NCBI RefSeq assembly: GCF_007991455.1
Contig: NZ_BJYJ01000006.1
Location: 34,424 to 98,423 of the forward strand
Direction of reading: 5' to 3'
Length of the DNA: 64,000 nucleotides
DNA from: Chryseobacterium hagamense
GTDB taxonomy: Bacteria; Bacteroidota; Bacteroidia; Flavobacteriales; Weeksellaceae
The stretch's first letter is position 1, and each line of letters starts with the position of its first letter. The translations under genes and the position numbers were made by a program. The notes beneath the pieces are model-generated. The model saw nothing but the letters and a program-made list of their open reading frames with translations. It ran no database searches and had not been told where the DNA came from. Of the stretch, positions 9,014-17,835 are shown piece after piece.

Positions 9014-9045
9014 AAAAAAAAAACCGCCTCAAAATGAAACGGTTT
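9014..9045 (-). terminator. Terminator of sucC
   Basis: Read on the minus strand, AAACCG (9045-9040) and CGGTTT (9026-9021) form a stem followed by a run of T (complement of the A-run 9014-9023). It lies 23 nt after the sucC stop. Confidence 0.6.
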
Positions 9046-9067
9046 CAGATTTATAAAAATTTCAGCC

Positions 9068-10258
9068 TTATGCCAGAACTTCTTTTACTTTGTTGGCAGC
9101 TTCTTCTAAAGTAATTGCTGAATGTACAGGAAGACCTGATTCATCAATTAGTTTTTTAGCTTCCACTGCGTTGGTTCCCTGAAGTCTTACGATCAACGGA
9201 ACCGGAAGACTGCCCATTGCTTTGTAAGCATCCACAACTCCCTGTGCTACCCTGTCGCATCTTACGATACCACCGAAGATATTGATCAGGATTGCCTTTA
9301 CGTTCGGATCTCTTAAGATGATTCCGAAAGCCGTCTGTACCCTCTGTGCATCTGCAGTTCCACCTACGTCCAGGAAGTTGGCCGGGTTACCGCCTGACAA
9401 TTTGATGATGTCCATCGTTGCCATGGCAAGACCGGCACCGTTTACCATACAGGCTACGTTACCGTCAAGCTTCACGAAGTTAAGACCTGCCTCCCCTGCT
9501 TCTACATCCATCGGATCTTCCTCTCTCGTATCTCTAAGCTCAGCAAGATCTTTGTGACGGAACAATGAGTTGTCGTCCAGGGTTACTTTGGCATCTACTG
9601 CGATAATCTTGTTATCGGAAGTCTTCAATACCGGGTTGATCTCAAAAAGAGAAGCATCGATTCCCGTGTAGGCGTTATATAAAGACGTAATGAACTTTGT
9701 AAATTCTTTGAAAGCATTCCCTTCAAGACCCAGGTTGAAAGCGATTTTTCTGGCCTGGAATCCCTGAAGCCCTAAAGTAGGGTCGATGATTTCCTTATGG
9801 ATCAGGTGCGGCGTTACTTCAGCCACATGCTCGATATCCATTCCTCCTTCGGTAGAATAGACTACGGTGTTTTTATTTTCAGCCCGGTCTAACAGGATAG
9901 AAACATAGAATTCCTTTGTTTCAGATTCTCCCGGATAATATACATCCTCTGCAACCAAAACAGAATTTACTTTTTTACCCTCAGCAGAAGTCTGCGGCGT
10001 GATCAGCTGCATTCCGATGATGTTCTGAGCGTTTTCTCTAAGCTTATCCAAATTTGGAGAGAACTTTACACCGCCTCCTTTACCACGGCCTCCTGCATGG
10101 ATCTGAGCTTTTACCACCCAACCCTGAGCGCCGGTTTCAGCCGTCAGTTTTTCAGCAGCCGCTACAGCTTCGTCTACGTTGTTTGCTACGAAACCGCGTT
10201 GGATAGCTACTCCATACTTTGATAAAATCTCTTTTGATTGATACTCGTGAAGATTCAT
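9068..10258 (-). CDS. sucC: Succinyl-CoA ligase (ADP-forming) subunit beta
   Basis: Beta subunit of the TCA-cycle enzyme that makes ATP (or GTP) from succinyl-CoA, with SucD as partner. 396 aa, the standard length. Seen: MNLHEYQSKEILSKYGV start, ATP-grasp domain (VVKAQIHAGGRGKGGGVKF), metal and nucleotide residues (ASLFEINPV, AVDAKVTLDDNSLFR), and the C-terminal ligase domain (NGAGLAMATMDIIK, GGNPANFLDVGGTA, INIFGGIVRCD). sucD is not adjacent: the left neighbour is unrelated and a terminator follows, so the two subunits are unlinked here. A TAnnTTTG element lies upstream. Confidence 0.97.
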   Translation of the reverse strand: MNLHEYQSKEILSKYGVAIQRGFVANNVDEAVAAAEKLTAETGAQGWVVKAQIHAGGRGKGGGVKFSPNLDKLRENAQNIIGMQLITPQTSAEGKKVNSVLVAEDVYYPGESETKEFYVSILLDRAENKNTVVYSTEGGMDIEHVAEVTPHLIHKEIIDPTLGLQGFQARKIAFNLGLEGNAFKEFTKFITSLYNAYTGIDASLFEINPVLKTSDNKIIAVDAKVTLDDNSLFRHKDLAELRDTREEDPMDVEAGEAGLNFVKLDGNVACMVNGAGLAMATMDIIKLSGGNPANFLDVGGTADAQRVQTAFGIILRDPNVKAILINIFGGIVRCDRVAQGVVDAYKAMGSLPVPLIVRLQGTNAVEAKKLIDESGLPVHSAITLEEAANKVKEVLA

Positions 10259-10296
10259 ATTATTTTTATTATTTTATTTTAATAGTTAAAGGTTGA

Positions 10297-10304
10297 CAAA
10301 TTTA
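10297..10304 (-). promoter_or_regulatory. Probable -7 element for sucC
   Basis: TAAATTTG on the minus strand, 38 nt before the sucC start, matches TAnnTTTG. No convincing TTG was found at the right distance upstream, so this is a partial match. Confidence 0.4.
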
Positions 10305-10496
10305 ATAAAAATGAACAAGGTTAAAAAGAAATTTGTGGAACTTTTAACGGAATGGAAAAGTCAGCTGATTTTCTGATCCTTATTTTTCCGTACTTAGGAC
10401 CTGGCAGTAAGCATTCCGTTAAAATAAGTCTACTAATTCTAATCTGATTTTAATGGCATTCTAATTTCATGATGTGGTATTATGGATTTCATCATC

Positions 10497-10535
10497 TATC
10501 TTTGTATATAACTGGCCATAAAACATATGTTTTAT
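10497..10535 (+). promoter_or_regulatory. -7 element and 18-bp palindrome ahead of the ABC-HlyD-TolC operon
   Basis: TATCTTTG (10497-10504) fits TAnnTTTG but lacks a clear -33 partner. ATAAAACATATGTTTTAT (10518-10535) is a perfect 18-bp palindrome at about +7 to +24 from the predicted start, where an operator or 5'-end hairpin would act. The leader to the ATG at 10639 is about 130 nt. The rest of the 10,259-10,638 gap shows no gene. Confidence 0.4.
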
Positions 10536-10638
10536 ATGTGGCTGATGCACCAAACACAATATTGATTATTAATCATATAAAATCAGGACATATAGCAATG
10601 CCCTGAACAGGTATATCACATAATTTATTATCAATAAA

Positions 10639-12303
10639 ATGGCGGCAACAGCAAATGAATATGGAATAAAACTCCTGAAGTACATCACCAAAGAGAAAAA
10701 AGATGTTACCAATATTTATTTTTACGCAATCCTCAACGGGCTGGTCTCCCTGAGTATTCCTCTGGGAATTCAGTCCATCATCAGTTTTGTGATGGGGGCA
10801 ACGATGGTAACTTCTATTTACCTCCTGATTTTCTTTGTGGTGCTCGGTACTTTTTTCGTCGGGCACTTCCGACTGAAGGTTTTACAGATCATTGAGAAAA
10901 TCCAGCAGAAAATTTTTGTTGAATTTTCCGTTGCTTTTACCGAAAAGCTGCCTAAAACAGACCTTTCGTCATCCAGAAAATATTACTTGCCTGAACTGGT
11001 TAACCGTTTTTTTGATGTGCAGAATCTTCAGAAAGGGATCTCTAAGATCCTTCTTGAAATCCCGACCGCCCTTATCCAGATTGTTTTCGGGATCCTGCTC
11101 CTTTCCTTTTATCATGTATGGTTTCTGGCATTCGGAGGACTGGTGGTACTTTCCGTTGCGGTGATCTTCAGATACACTATGGAAAGCGGGATCAAATCAA
11201 GCATTGAGGAAAGTGATAAAAAATACGATACCGCAGCCTGGATCGAAGATATTGCCGGTTCCGTAAAAACGTTCAAAATGCATTCTGAGAATGAGACGCA
11301 CCTCCAGGGAACCGATGAGCGCGTATTGGAATACCTTGATCACCGGACTTCCCACTTTAAGGTGCTGATGTTCCAGTACAAGACTATTATTGCATTTAAG
11401 GTGATTATCACCCTGGTCATGCTTGTAATCGGGACTTACCTGATGCTGGATCAGCAGCTGAACATCGGGGCCTTTATTGCTACGGAAATCGTGGTGCTCA
11501 GCATTATGGCTGCCGTGGAAAAGCTGATCGTAAGCCTGGAAAGCTATTATGACCTGATTGCCTCCTATGCAAAACTGACGAAAGTGACTGAGCTGAAAGA
11601 AGAAACGGACGGTGATATCGAGCTTTCTCAGAAACCTTACGGTACGGAGGTGGAATTCAAGGACGTTAATTTTGGATTTCAGGATGCCCATCCGATTCTT
11701 AATGATCTGAATTTTAAAATACAGCCCAATACCCTCAATGTGATTACCGGAGATACCGGAGCCGGGAAATCCCTTCTGCTGAATATGATGGCGGGATTTT
11801 ATGAACCGGTCTCAGGAGCCATTCTTTTTGATAAGATTCCGCTGAAAAATTTAAATAAACCGCTTTTCCGGTCACAGGTCGGATTGTATCTTGAAAACAT
11901 GAAAGTGATCCAGGGGACGGTCCAGGAAAACATCCTGCTGGGAAATTCCAGGAGCGATACCGAAAACATCCTGCAGGTTTCCGAAAAAATAGGCATCGAA
12001 AATATTTCTCATCTTTTCAGCAACGGTTTTTATACCGATATCAGCGAAACGGATTCTGAGATTACCTTCAGTTCCAGAAAAAAAATCCTGCTGCTCCGCA
12101 CCCTGCTGGGCGAGAAGAGACTGATCCTTCTGGAAAACCCGATGGCCGGAATGCCGGAAGAATTTCAGCAAAAGCTGCTTCAGTACCTGCATGAAGTTAA
12201 GATAAGAGCTACCGTTGTTATCGTTTCTTCAGACCGGCACCTTATTGCCGGCGCAGACCGGCATCTTCATCTTGATAACGGCACCTTAAGAATTATCCCC
12301 TAA
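10639..12303 (+). CDS. ABC exporter-like protein (type I secretion family) with degenerate ATPase domain
   Basis: 554 aa: six-helix ABC membrane domain (about 20-300) then an ATPase domain (about 340-554). It heads an ABC-HlyD-TolC operon, so it should be the inner-membrane part of a tripartite exporter. No N-terminal C39 peptidase domain is present. Walker A is intact (GDTGAGKS, 371-378). The other motifs are altered: Glu419 replaces the Q-loop Gln; FSSRK (477-481) stands where LSGGQ belongs; Walker B reads LILLENP (495-501), so the Asp and catalytic Glu are Glu and Asn; and Ser531 replaces the switch His. ATP binding may survive, but normal hydrolysis looks unlikely. The frame is otherwise intact, so this is not random decay. 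It could act as a half-transporter with an active partner elsewhere. Confidence 0.85.
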   Translation: MAATANEYGIKLLKYITKEKKDVTNIYFYAILNGLVSLSIPLGIQSIISFVMGATMVTSIYLLIFFVVLGTFFVGHFRLKVLQIIEKIQQKIFVEFSVAFTEKLPKTDLSSSRKYYLPELVNRFFDVQNLQKGISKILLEIPTALIQIVFGILLLSFYHVWFLAFGGLVVLSVAVIFRYTMESGIKSSIEESDKKYDTAAWIEDIAGSVKTFKMHSENETHLQGTDERVLEYLDHRTSHFKVLMFQYKTIIAFKVIITLVMLVIGTYLMLDQQLNIGAFIATEIVVLSIMAAVEKLIVSLESYYDLIASYAKLTKVTELKEETDGDIELSQKPYGTEVEFKDVNFGFQDAHPILNDLNFKIQPNTLNVITGDTGAGKSLLLNMMAGFYEPVSGAILFDKIPLKNLNKPLFRSQVGLYLENMKVIQGTVQENILLGNSRSDTENILQVSEKIGIENISHLFSNGFYTDISETDSEITFSSRKKILLLRTLLGEKRLILLENPMAGMPEEFQQKLLQYLHEVKIRATVVIVSSDRHLIAGADRHLHLDNGTLRIIP

Positions 12304-12315
12304 AATTCAAACAAA

Positions 12316-13629
12316 ATGAAACTGAAATCATTCGATAAAATATACCGCATCCATAAAAAATCCAGGGTCAAAAGGTGGTTCTTCTTCATCCTTCTGGCGG
12401 GCATCATTACCCTGTTTCTTCCATGGACACAGAACATCAAAATAAAAGGAAACGTAAGCTCCCTTTATCAGGAACAGCGGCCCCAGCAGCTGAATTCACC
12501 GATTCCCGGAAGAATCATTAAGTGGAATGTGAAAAACGGGGATTACGTAAAAAAAGGCGATACTTTGCTGCAGCTGTCCGAGATTAAAGACGACTACCTG
12601 GACCCGCTTCTGGTGCAGCGAACCGAGGAACAGGTGCAGGCAAAACAGGGCGTCAGGGATTATTACGAAGCCAAAGTGGGAACGGCAAAAAACCAGCTGC
12701 AGGCCTTAAATGCCTCAAGGGAACTCAAACTGAACCAGCTGAAAATTAAAATAAGCCAGCTCAACAATAAGCTCACCGGGGAAGAAGCGGAACTCGAAGC
12801 TGCTAAAAACGAGCTGAAACTTTCGGAAGATCAGTTTGCCAGACAGAAAAAAATGTATGATGAAGGGCTGGTTTCACTGACGCAGTTTCAGCAGCGGAGC
12901 ATTTCCTACCAGAATGCCGTTGCCAAGAAGACCGCCACTGAAAATAAAGTGGCACAGACCCGCCAGGAAATCGTCAACACGCAGATCGAGCAGAATTCCG
13001 TCATTCAGGATTATACCGAAAAACTGAGCAAAACTGAAGGGGAACGTTTCCAGAGTATGGGACAGATTGAAGGAAGCGACGGCGATATTGCCAAACTTCA
13101 GAATCAGGTTGCCAACTACAAAGCCAGACAGGGTTTGTACTTCATTCTTGCGTCCCAGGACGGGCAGATTGTCCAGCTGAATAAAGCCGGTATCGGGGAA
13201 GTCCTGAAAGACGGAGAGAATATCGGGACCATTGTTCCCACAACGGTTGACTATGCCGTGGAAATCTACATCAAGCCGGTGGATCTTCCGCTGGTAAAGG
13301 AAGGGCAGCGTGTCATGTGTATTTTCGACGGTTTCCCGGCCATTGTATTTTCCGGATGGCCCGATTCCAGCTACGGAACCTTTGCCGGCAAAGTGGTTGC
13401 GGTAGAGAGCAACATCAGTCCGAACGGGCTCTTCAAAGCCCTGGTGATCGAGGATAAAAACGAGAAGAAATGGCCGCCGAAAATAAAGATGGGAACCGGC
13501 GTACAGGGAATCGCCATCCTGAACGATGTACCGATCTGGTACGAGCTATGGCGGAATATCAATGGCTTCCCGCCGGATTATTATGAAGTAACGAACACAA
13601 AATCAGCAAAAGATGAAAAAAGCAAATAA
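12316..13629 (+). CDS. HlyD-family periplasmic adaptor (membrane fusion protein)
   Basis: 437 aa. It links the inner-membrane ABC protein to the TolC-type channel. Seen: one N-terminal membrane helix (WFFFILLAGIITLFLPW, about 21-37), the first half of a lipoyl-like domain (GRIIKWNVKNGDYVKKGDTLLQL), a long coiled coil rich in Glu/Lys/Gln (about 105-260), the second lipoyl half (LYFILASQDGQIVQLNKAGIGEVLKDGE), then a beta-barrel domain. It starts 12 bp after the ABC gene and overlaps the TolC gene by 17 bp, so the three are co-translated as a unit. Confidence 0.92.
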   Translation: MKLKSFDKIYRIHKKSRVKRWFFFILLAGIITLFLPWTQNIKIKGNVSSLYQEQRPQQLNSPIPGRIIKWNVKNGDYVKKGDTLLQLSEIKDDYLDPLLVQRTEEQVQAKQGVRDYYEAKVGTAKNQLQALNASRELKLNQLKIKISQLNNKLTGEEAELEAAKNELKLSEDQFARQKKMYDEGLVSLTQFQQRSISYQNAVAKKTATENKVAQTRQEIVNTQIEQNSVIQDYTEKLSKTEGERFQSMGQIEGSDGDIAKLQNQVANYKARQGLYFILASQDGQIVQLNKAGIGEVLKDGENIGTIVPTTVDYAVEIYIKPVDLPLVKEGQRVMCIFDGFPAIVFSGWPDSSYGTFAGKVVAVESNISPNGLFKALVIEDKNEKKWPPKIKMGTGVQGIAILNDVPIWYELWRNINGFPPDYYEVTNTKSAKDEKSK

Positions 13630-15034
13630 GGTACTTTTTGTTTTGATTTTTCTGCTTTTCCAGTCCGGTTTTGCACAGGATTCCCTTAAAATATCTGCCA
13701 ATGAATTTATTTCGGTGGTGAAGAGCTATCATCCCTTAGCCTTAAAATACCGCCTCCAGAATAAAATGGCGGAAGCTGAAATCACCAGGGCAAGGGGAAA
13801 TTTCGATCCTGTTCTGGCCGGAAAGCTCGGGGAAAAGAATATCGGCGGAACCCGGTACTACGAACAGAGAAATGCAGCCCTGGAGATTCCCACCTGGTAT
13901 GGAGTTGAAGTTACCGGAAGCTACAACTACCTGGATGGTGAAAAGCTGGACCCAAGTGATACCAGAGGCGGGCTCTACCAGTTTGGGGTCACCGTTCCCC
14001 TGGCCAAAAACCTGCTCTACGACAAAAGACGGGCGCTGCTGGACCAGGCAAAATTTGCACAGAAAATGACGGAAGCGGAACAGGCGGTCTTAACCAACGA
14101 TCTGCTGCTGGAAGCGGAAAATACTTATTGGGAATGGGTGCAGAATTATGAGGTGTATAAACTGAAATCGGAAATCGTAAACATCAACAGAGAACGTTTA
14201 AAGCTGACCAAAAAAACTTTCGAATATGGGGAAAAGCCGGCTATCGATACGGTAGAAGCCCTTTCCCAGCTGCAGAGCTTTGAACTTCAGCAGCAGGACG
14301 CATTCCTGAACTTTGTGAAAAGCACCCGGCAGCTCCAGCTGTTCCTGTGGAAAGAAAACCGGCAGTTTTACGAATTATCTCAGATGATCTATCCTGCTGA
14401 TGGCCTTTCGCGTCATCCTGCCTATTCCGATTTTGAATTCTTAATCGATGATGTAGAATCCAGGCAGATCAATACCCATTTTTCTGTTTTATACTACCGC
14501 CAGAAGCAGAATATCCTGGAAAGCGAAAGGCGGCTGAAATGGCAGAGCTTCCTCCCCAAAATCGATTTTACCTATAATTTTTTCAACAAGGAAAATTACA
14601 GGGCCGACTATCTGCCGCTGTTTGACAATAACTTTCAATACGGGCTGAAACTGGAAATCCCCGTTTTCCAGCGGGAAGCCCGGGCCAATTACCAGATGGC
14701 GAAAATTAAGCTGATGCAGAATGAACTGGATACGGACGTTAAAAGAAGGGAACTGAATGTAAAGATCGAGACTTATAAAAGCGAAATCCTGAATTATCAT
14801 ACCCAGATCAGCTTATCGGAAAACAACCTTCAGAACTACCGCAGACTGCTGTATGCCGAAGAAACCCGATACAGCAACGGGGAAAGCTCCCTTTTTCTGA
14901 TCAACTCGAGGGAAAATAAAGTCATTGAAGCCCAGGAAAAATTTATCTCCATCCGTACAAAATTCCTGAAAAGCTTCAATAAGCTGAAATGGATGAGGGA
15001 AAATTTCCTCTATAATACAGCAAATCCAGAATAG
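13613..15034 (+). CDS. TolC-family outer-membrane efflux channel
   Basis: 473 aa. Outer-membrane exit duct for the exporter encoded by the two preceding genes. Seen: signal peptide (MKKANKVLFVLIFLLFQSGFAQ), then two OEP repeats made of long helices with few turns (EAEITRARGNFDPVLAGKLG; LEAENTYWEWVQNYEVYKLK; the second-half equivalents at ANYQMAKIKLMQNELD and YSNGESSLFLINSRENKVIEAQ). The YSNGESSLFLIN stretch is the typical TolC-family second-repeat motif. Cargo is not encoded nearby. A strong terminator follows. Confidence 0.92.
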   Translation: MKKANKVLFVLIFLLFQSGFAQDSLKISANEFISVVKSYHPLALKYRLQNKMAEAEITRARGNFDPVLAGKLGEKNIGGTRYYEQRNAALEIPTWYGVEVTGSYNYLDGEKLDPSDTRGGLYQFGVTVPLAKNLLYDKRRALLDQAKFAQKMTEAEQAVLTNDLLLEAENTYWEWVQNYEVYKLKSEIVNINRERLKLTKKTFEYGEKPAIDTVEALSQLQSFELQQQDAFLNFVKSTRQLQLFLWKENRQFYELSQMIYPADGLSRHPAYSDFEFLIDDVESRQINTHFSVLYYRQKQNILESERRLKWQSFLPKIDFTYNFFNKENYRADYLPLFDNNFQYGLKLEIPVFQREARANYQMAKIKLMQNELDTDVKRRELNVKIETYKSEILNYHTQISLSENNLQNYRRLLYAEETRYSNGESSLFLINSRENKVIEAQEKFISIRTKFLKSFNKLKWMRENFLYNTANPE

Positions 15035-15049
15035 GAATCAGGTAAATAT

Positions 15050-15120
15050 GCCGGAAGAGGGAAGCCGGATGCCGGAAGTTCCTATTGTAAAAACAGGATC
15101 AAAGGGATGGATCATAAAAC
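15050..15120. repeat. Intergenic repeat family A, copy 1
   Basis: About 70 bp rich in GCCGGA/GGAAG words. It shares the exact 17-mer GCCGGATGCCGGAAGTT (15064-15080) with copy 2 at 29,038-29,054, and similarity continues on both sides. A weaker third copy is at 40,330-40,375. Confidence 0.55.
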
Positions 15121-15140
15121 GGAATCATTGCATTTTATAA

Positions 15141-15170
15141 AAAAGTTCAGGGAGAGCCTGAACTTTTTTA
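15141..15170. terminator. Bidirectional terminator, TolC / ClC
   Basis: AAAAGTTCAGG (15141-15151) pairs perfectly with CCTGAACTTTT (15157-15167) across a 5-nt loop, and a T-run follows. It separates the convergent tolC-like and ClC genes. Confidence 0.85.
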
Positions 15171-15173
15171 GTT

Positions 15174-16451
15174 TTATTCCTCCGACAGCTGATGAGACTG
15201 CGAACCGATAAACGGAATTTTAGGAGCAAGGAAATAACCTGTTAAACTTGCAAAAAGGATCGGTACGAAATAAGTGAATCCCGTTAAGGTTCCGAGAATG
15301 ATCGTTGTACTCATCGGCGTTCTGGTGACACAGGCATTGATGGCTGCCATACAGCTCACAACAGCCAGCGTTGTATCAATCGTCGGAAACAGCTGATGGA
15401 TGATCAGTCCTAAAGTCGTTCCCACAAAAAAAAGCGGAATGATGAAACCGCCTCTCCACCCCGAAGTTACCGTAACCGCTATGGCAATAATTTTAAAGAT
15501 CAGGACAACAATCAGAAATTTCAGGGCATAATCCCCGTTGATCAGCTGATTGATTTCGTTATGCCCGAAATACCGCGTAATGGGAAAGTAAAAAGCGATT
15601 ATGCCTAAAACGAGGCCGCCGGTTAAGGTTTTAATATAAATCGGAAATGTCCTGTATTCGAAAATTTTCCTGAAAAATTTAACTACAAAAATAAAGATCC
15701 ATCCGAATAAGGTTCCTACAATGCCGAATAAGGTAGCATATAAAAAATCGTATACGCCGGTGTAATGATAGGCTTTGAGGTCCCACATTGCTCCGATTCC
15801 CAGGTGGATGATCAGGGCAAACATCAGGTAACTGAAGCAGCTCGCCACCAATGCAGGGATGATGGCTTTGTAATATTCCACCGCATGCTTGTGGTGCAGG
15901 ATCTCCAGTGAGAACAGGCTTCCTCCGAGCGGCGCCCCGAATAATGCGGTAAATCCGGAAGCCATGCCGGCAATGCTTAAGGAACGCAGCTCCTCCCCTT
16001 TCAGTCTGAAAATTTTCCCCAGCCAGGTTCCTGTAGAACCGGTGACCTGTACCAAAGGTGCTTCCGGCCCCAGGCTTCCGCCGGATGCCACACAGAAAAG
16101 CGACGACAGGATCATCGAAGGATTGTTTTTAGGCTCCAGCTTTCCTTTGTTGAACCGGATGTTGTTTACAATCAGATGGATTTCTCCCGGGTCACCGATA
16201 AAGTGGATCACCAGCCCGGCCAGCAGCCCGCTGATGGCCATGACGGGAATTACCATCCAGCCCTTGAACTCCGCTAAAAACTCAGTGAAGTGCTCCAGAA
16301 CAATCCAGTAACCGCCGGCAATAATCCCGCCGACCAATCCGGTGATGGCCCACATAAAAAAAGTTCGGCTGAATACAAACGGGTTGAACCGGATCGGCTG
16401 ATCCAGCAAATTCAGGGTTCTGATAATCCTCCGTTTTCTGTTGATTCTCAT
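15174..16451 (-). CDS. ClC-family chloride channel/transporter
   Basis: 425 aa polytopic membrane protein of the voltage-gated chloride channel family. Seen: about ten hydrophobic helices, the selectivity-filter region GGSLGPEAPLVQ (equivalent to the G(K/R)EGP loop), the SIAGMASGFTALFGAPLGG segment after it, and the second conserved SGWRGGFIIPLFFVG loop. Bacterial ClC members are often Cl-/H+ exchangers or fluoride exporters; I cannot separate these from sequence alone. No C-terminal CBS domains are present. Single gene, convergent with the exporter operon. Confidence 0.9.
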   Translation of the reverse strand: MRINRKRRIIRTLNLLDQPIRFNPFVFSRTFFMWAITGLVGGIIAGGYWIVLEHFTEFLAEFKGWMVIPVMAISGLLAGLVIHFIGDPGEIHLIVNNIRFNKGKLEPKNNPSMILSSLFCVASGGSLGPEAPLVQVTGSTGTWLGKIFRLKGEELRSLSIAGMASGFTALFGAPLGGSLFSLEILHHKHAVEYYKAIIPALVASCFSYLMFALIIHLGIGAMWDLKAYHYTGVYDFLYATLFGIVGTLFGWIFIFVVKFFRKIFEYRTFPIYIKTLTGGLVLGIIAFYFPITRYFGHNEINQLINGDYALKFLIVVLIFKIIAIAVTVTSGWRGGFIIPLFFVGTTLGLIIHQLFPTIDTTLAVVSCMAAINACVTRTPMSTTIILGTLTGFTYFVPILFASLTGYFLAPKIPFIGSQSHQLSEE

Positions 16452-16530
16452 TTTAATTTAAATTTAGATTACCATCATCATTTGTTTTAACCGATACCCC
16501 ACTGTAAAAGTTGCAAAAAGCCTTTCAGCA

Positions 16531-16717
16531 CATGAGTCACATCAGATTTTTAGTTTCCTGCCGGGCGCATATTTTAGAGCACATCAGAAAAAATCAAAGA
16601 TTTTTATACGCCGCACAGCTGCTCCGGTGGCTGAGCGAAGCCGAAGCCATACCGTCATGCGTGGAATCTGTATTCTAAAATATTTTCAAACTATTTAAAA
16701 TCTCTTTGTGACTCATG
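16531..16717. repeat. Possible small non-coding mobile/repeat element
   Basis: CATGAGTCAC (16531-16540) and its exact inverse GTGACTCATG (16708-16717) bound 187 bp, and similarity continues inward (both arms reach AGATTTT). Inside is GGTGGCTGAGCG AAGCCGAAGCC (16626-16648), an intergenic repeat type that I recall from many bacterial genomes. There are no ORFs. Nothing else was found in the 16,452-16,800 gap. Confidence 0.4.
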
Positions 16718-16800
16718 GGTCAGCACTGCATCTTCGTCCTTAAAAATCCGATCAATCTTCAGAAAATTAATCTTCCGGATCAGTACTGAACCTTTGAAGA

Positions 16801-17187
16801 CTAAATCCTGTTTTTAGCAAAGTAAAAAATCAGCATCAGCCAGCTTATGATCATCAGCAATCCGCCCAGCGGGGTAACCGGTCCTAAAAATTTCAGGTTC
16901 ATCCCAAAATAATCCTGCATGCTTAAACCGTAGATGCTGAATGAAAACAGTAGGGTTCCGGCAATCATCAGGATGGAAATCCATTTTTGGGAAGACGTAT
17001 CGAATTTTAAGATATAGCCGACGATCATTAAGAAGAAGGCGGCATACATCTGATATCGTACGCCCGTTTCAAAGCTCTCCAGCCGTTCCAGCGATAAAAT
17101 CTTCTTTAAAGCGTGCGCGCCGAATGCACCCAGAATCACGGAAAGCATTCCGTAAGCGGCACCAAAAACCAAAGTAATTGTTTTCAT
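16801..17187 (-). CDS. DUF423 family membrane protein
   Basis: 128 aa with four predicted membrane helices. The start (MKTITLVFGAAYGMLSVILGAFGAHALKK) and the GVRYQMYAAFFLM stretch are hallmarks of DUF423 (E. coli YgdD type). The biochemical role of this family is unknown. It ends upstream of the ClC gene on the same strand, with a 350-bp repeat-filled gap between them, so they are probably separate transcripts. The RloB gene ends 18 bp upstream on the same strand, so read-through is possible. Confidence 0.88.
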   Translation of the reverse strand: MKTITLVFGAAYGMLSVILGAFGAHALKKILSLERLESFETGVRYQMYAAFFLMIVGYILKFDTSSQKWISILMIAGTLLFSFSIYGLSMQDYFGMNLKFLGPVTPLGGLLMIISWLMLIFYFAKNRI

Positions 17188-17205
17188 ATTATTTAAATTT
17201 ATTGC

Positions 17206-17835
17206 CTAATCCTCTTTAAAGCTCCCGTCTTCGTTAAATAATTTATGTATTTCACAAACAGGATTGCCAGGATTTTTCATATCAAAATCTCCTAGTTTAG
17301 CAGCATTCGAGATTGCTGTCGATAGTTTAGGTTTTAAGGTAGAATAAATATCCGAATTATTCTTCTTATAGAATTTCTCAGTTTTTTCGTAAGCCGGGAA
17401 TTCTTTTTTTAAATCCTTACCTATTTCATCACAATCTTTGTAATTCTTTTTAGAATATTTGAAATGAAGATATAACCAATACTCAAAACAAGTATTAACA
17501 ACTAATATCTTTACGTTCTCAATTGAAGCTAATTCCTTATAATACCTTACAAATTCTAAACTCCGTTTTTCTTCTCCCTTTTTACATTCCTTAGTTTCTC
17601 TATCTATTACATCATAGTCTACAATCCAAAAAACTCTGTCAAAAGTTTTGGCCAATTCTTTTACATATTCGTATTGCTTTGCAAGAGTAGCTTTTTTTAA
17701 TAATTGAGGCTGGATATTGATTGTAAGTTGCTCTTTGTCTTTTAATAATTGAAAATACCATTTTTCACAATCGCCGTCCCCTACAATTGCGTAAGTTTTT
17801 TTTCCTCTGCTAAAAAATGATTTTCTATTCTTCAT
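17206..17835 (-). CDS. RloB/AbiLii-like protein, TOPRIM-type nuclease candidate
   Basis: 209 aa from the ATG at 17835; an upstream GTG-type extension to 17874 is less likely. Seen: IVGDGDCEKWYF, a variant of the TOPRIM-like ExxxE entry motif, the acidic strand WIVDYDVID, and the RloB signature NTCFEYWLYLHF. The protein is Lys-rich. RloB partners a RecF-like ATPase (RloA) in restriction-linked loci and in the AbiL abortive-infection system; the TOPRIM half is the presumed nuclease effector. Its start overlaps the rloA stop by 11 bp, so the two are translationally coupled. The A+T content is clearly higher than in flanking genes, which suggests transfer. The role in phage defence is inferred from family. 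Confidence 0.82.
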   Translation of the reverse strand: MKNRKSFFSRGKKTYAIVGDGDCEKWYFQLLKDKEQLTINIQPQLLKKATLAKQYEYVKELAKTFDRVFWIVDYDVIDRETKECKKGEEKRSLEFVRYYKELASIENVKILVVNTCFEYWLYLHFKYSKKNYKDCDEIGKDLKKEFPAYEKTEKFYKKNNSDIYSTLKPKLSTAISNAAKLGDFDMKNPGNPVCEIHKLFNEDGSFKED

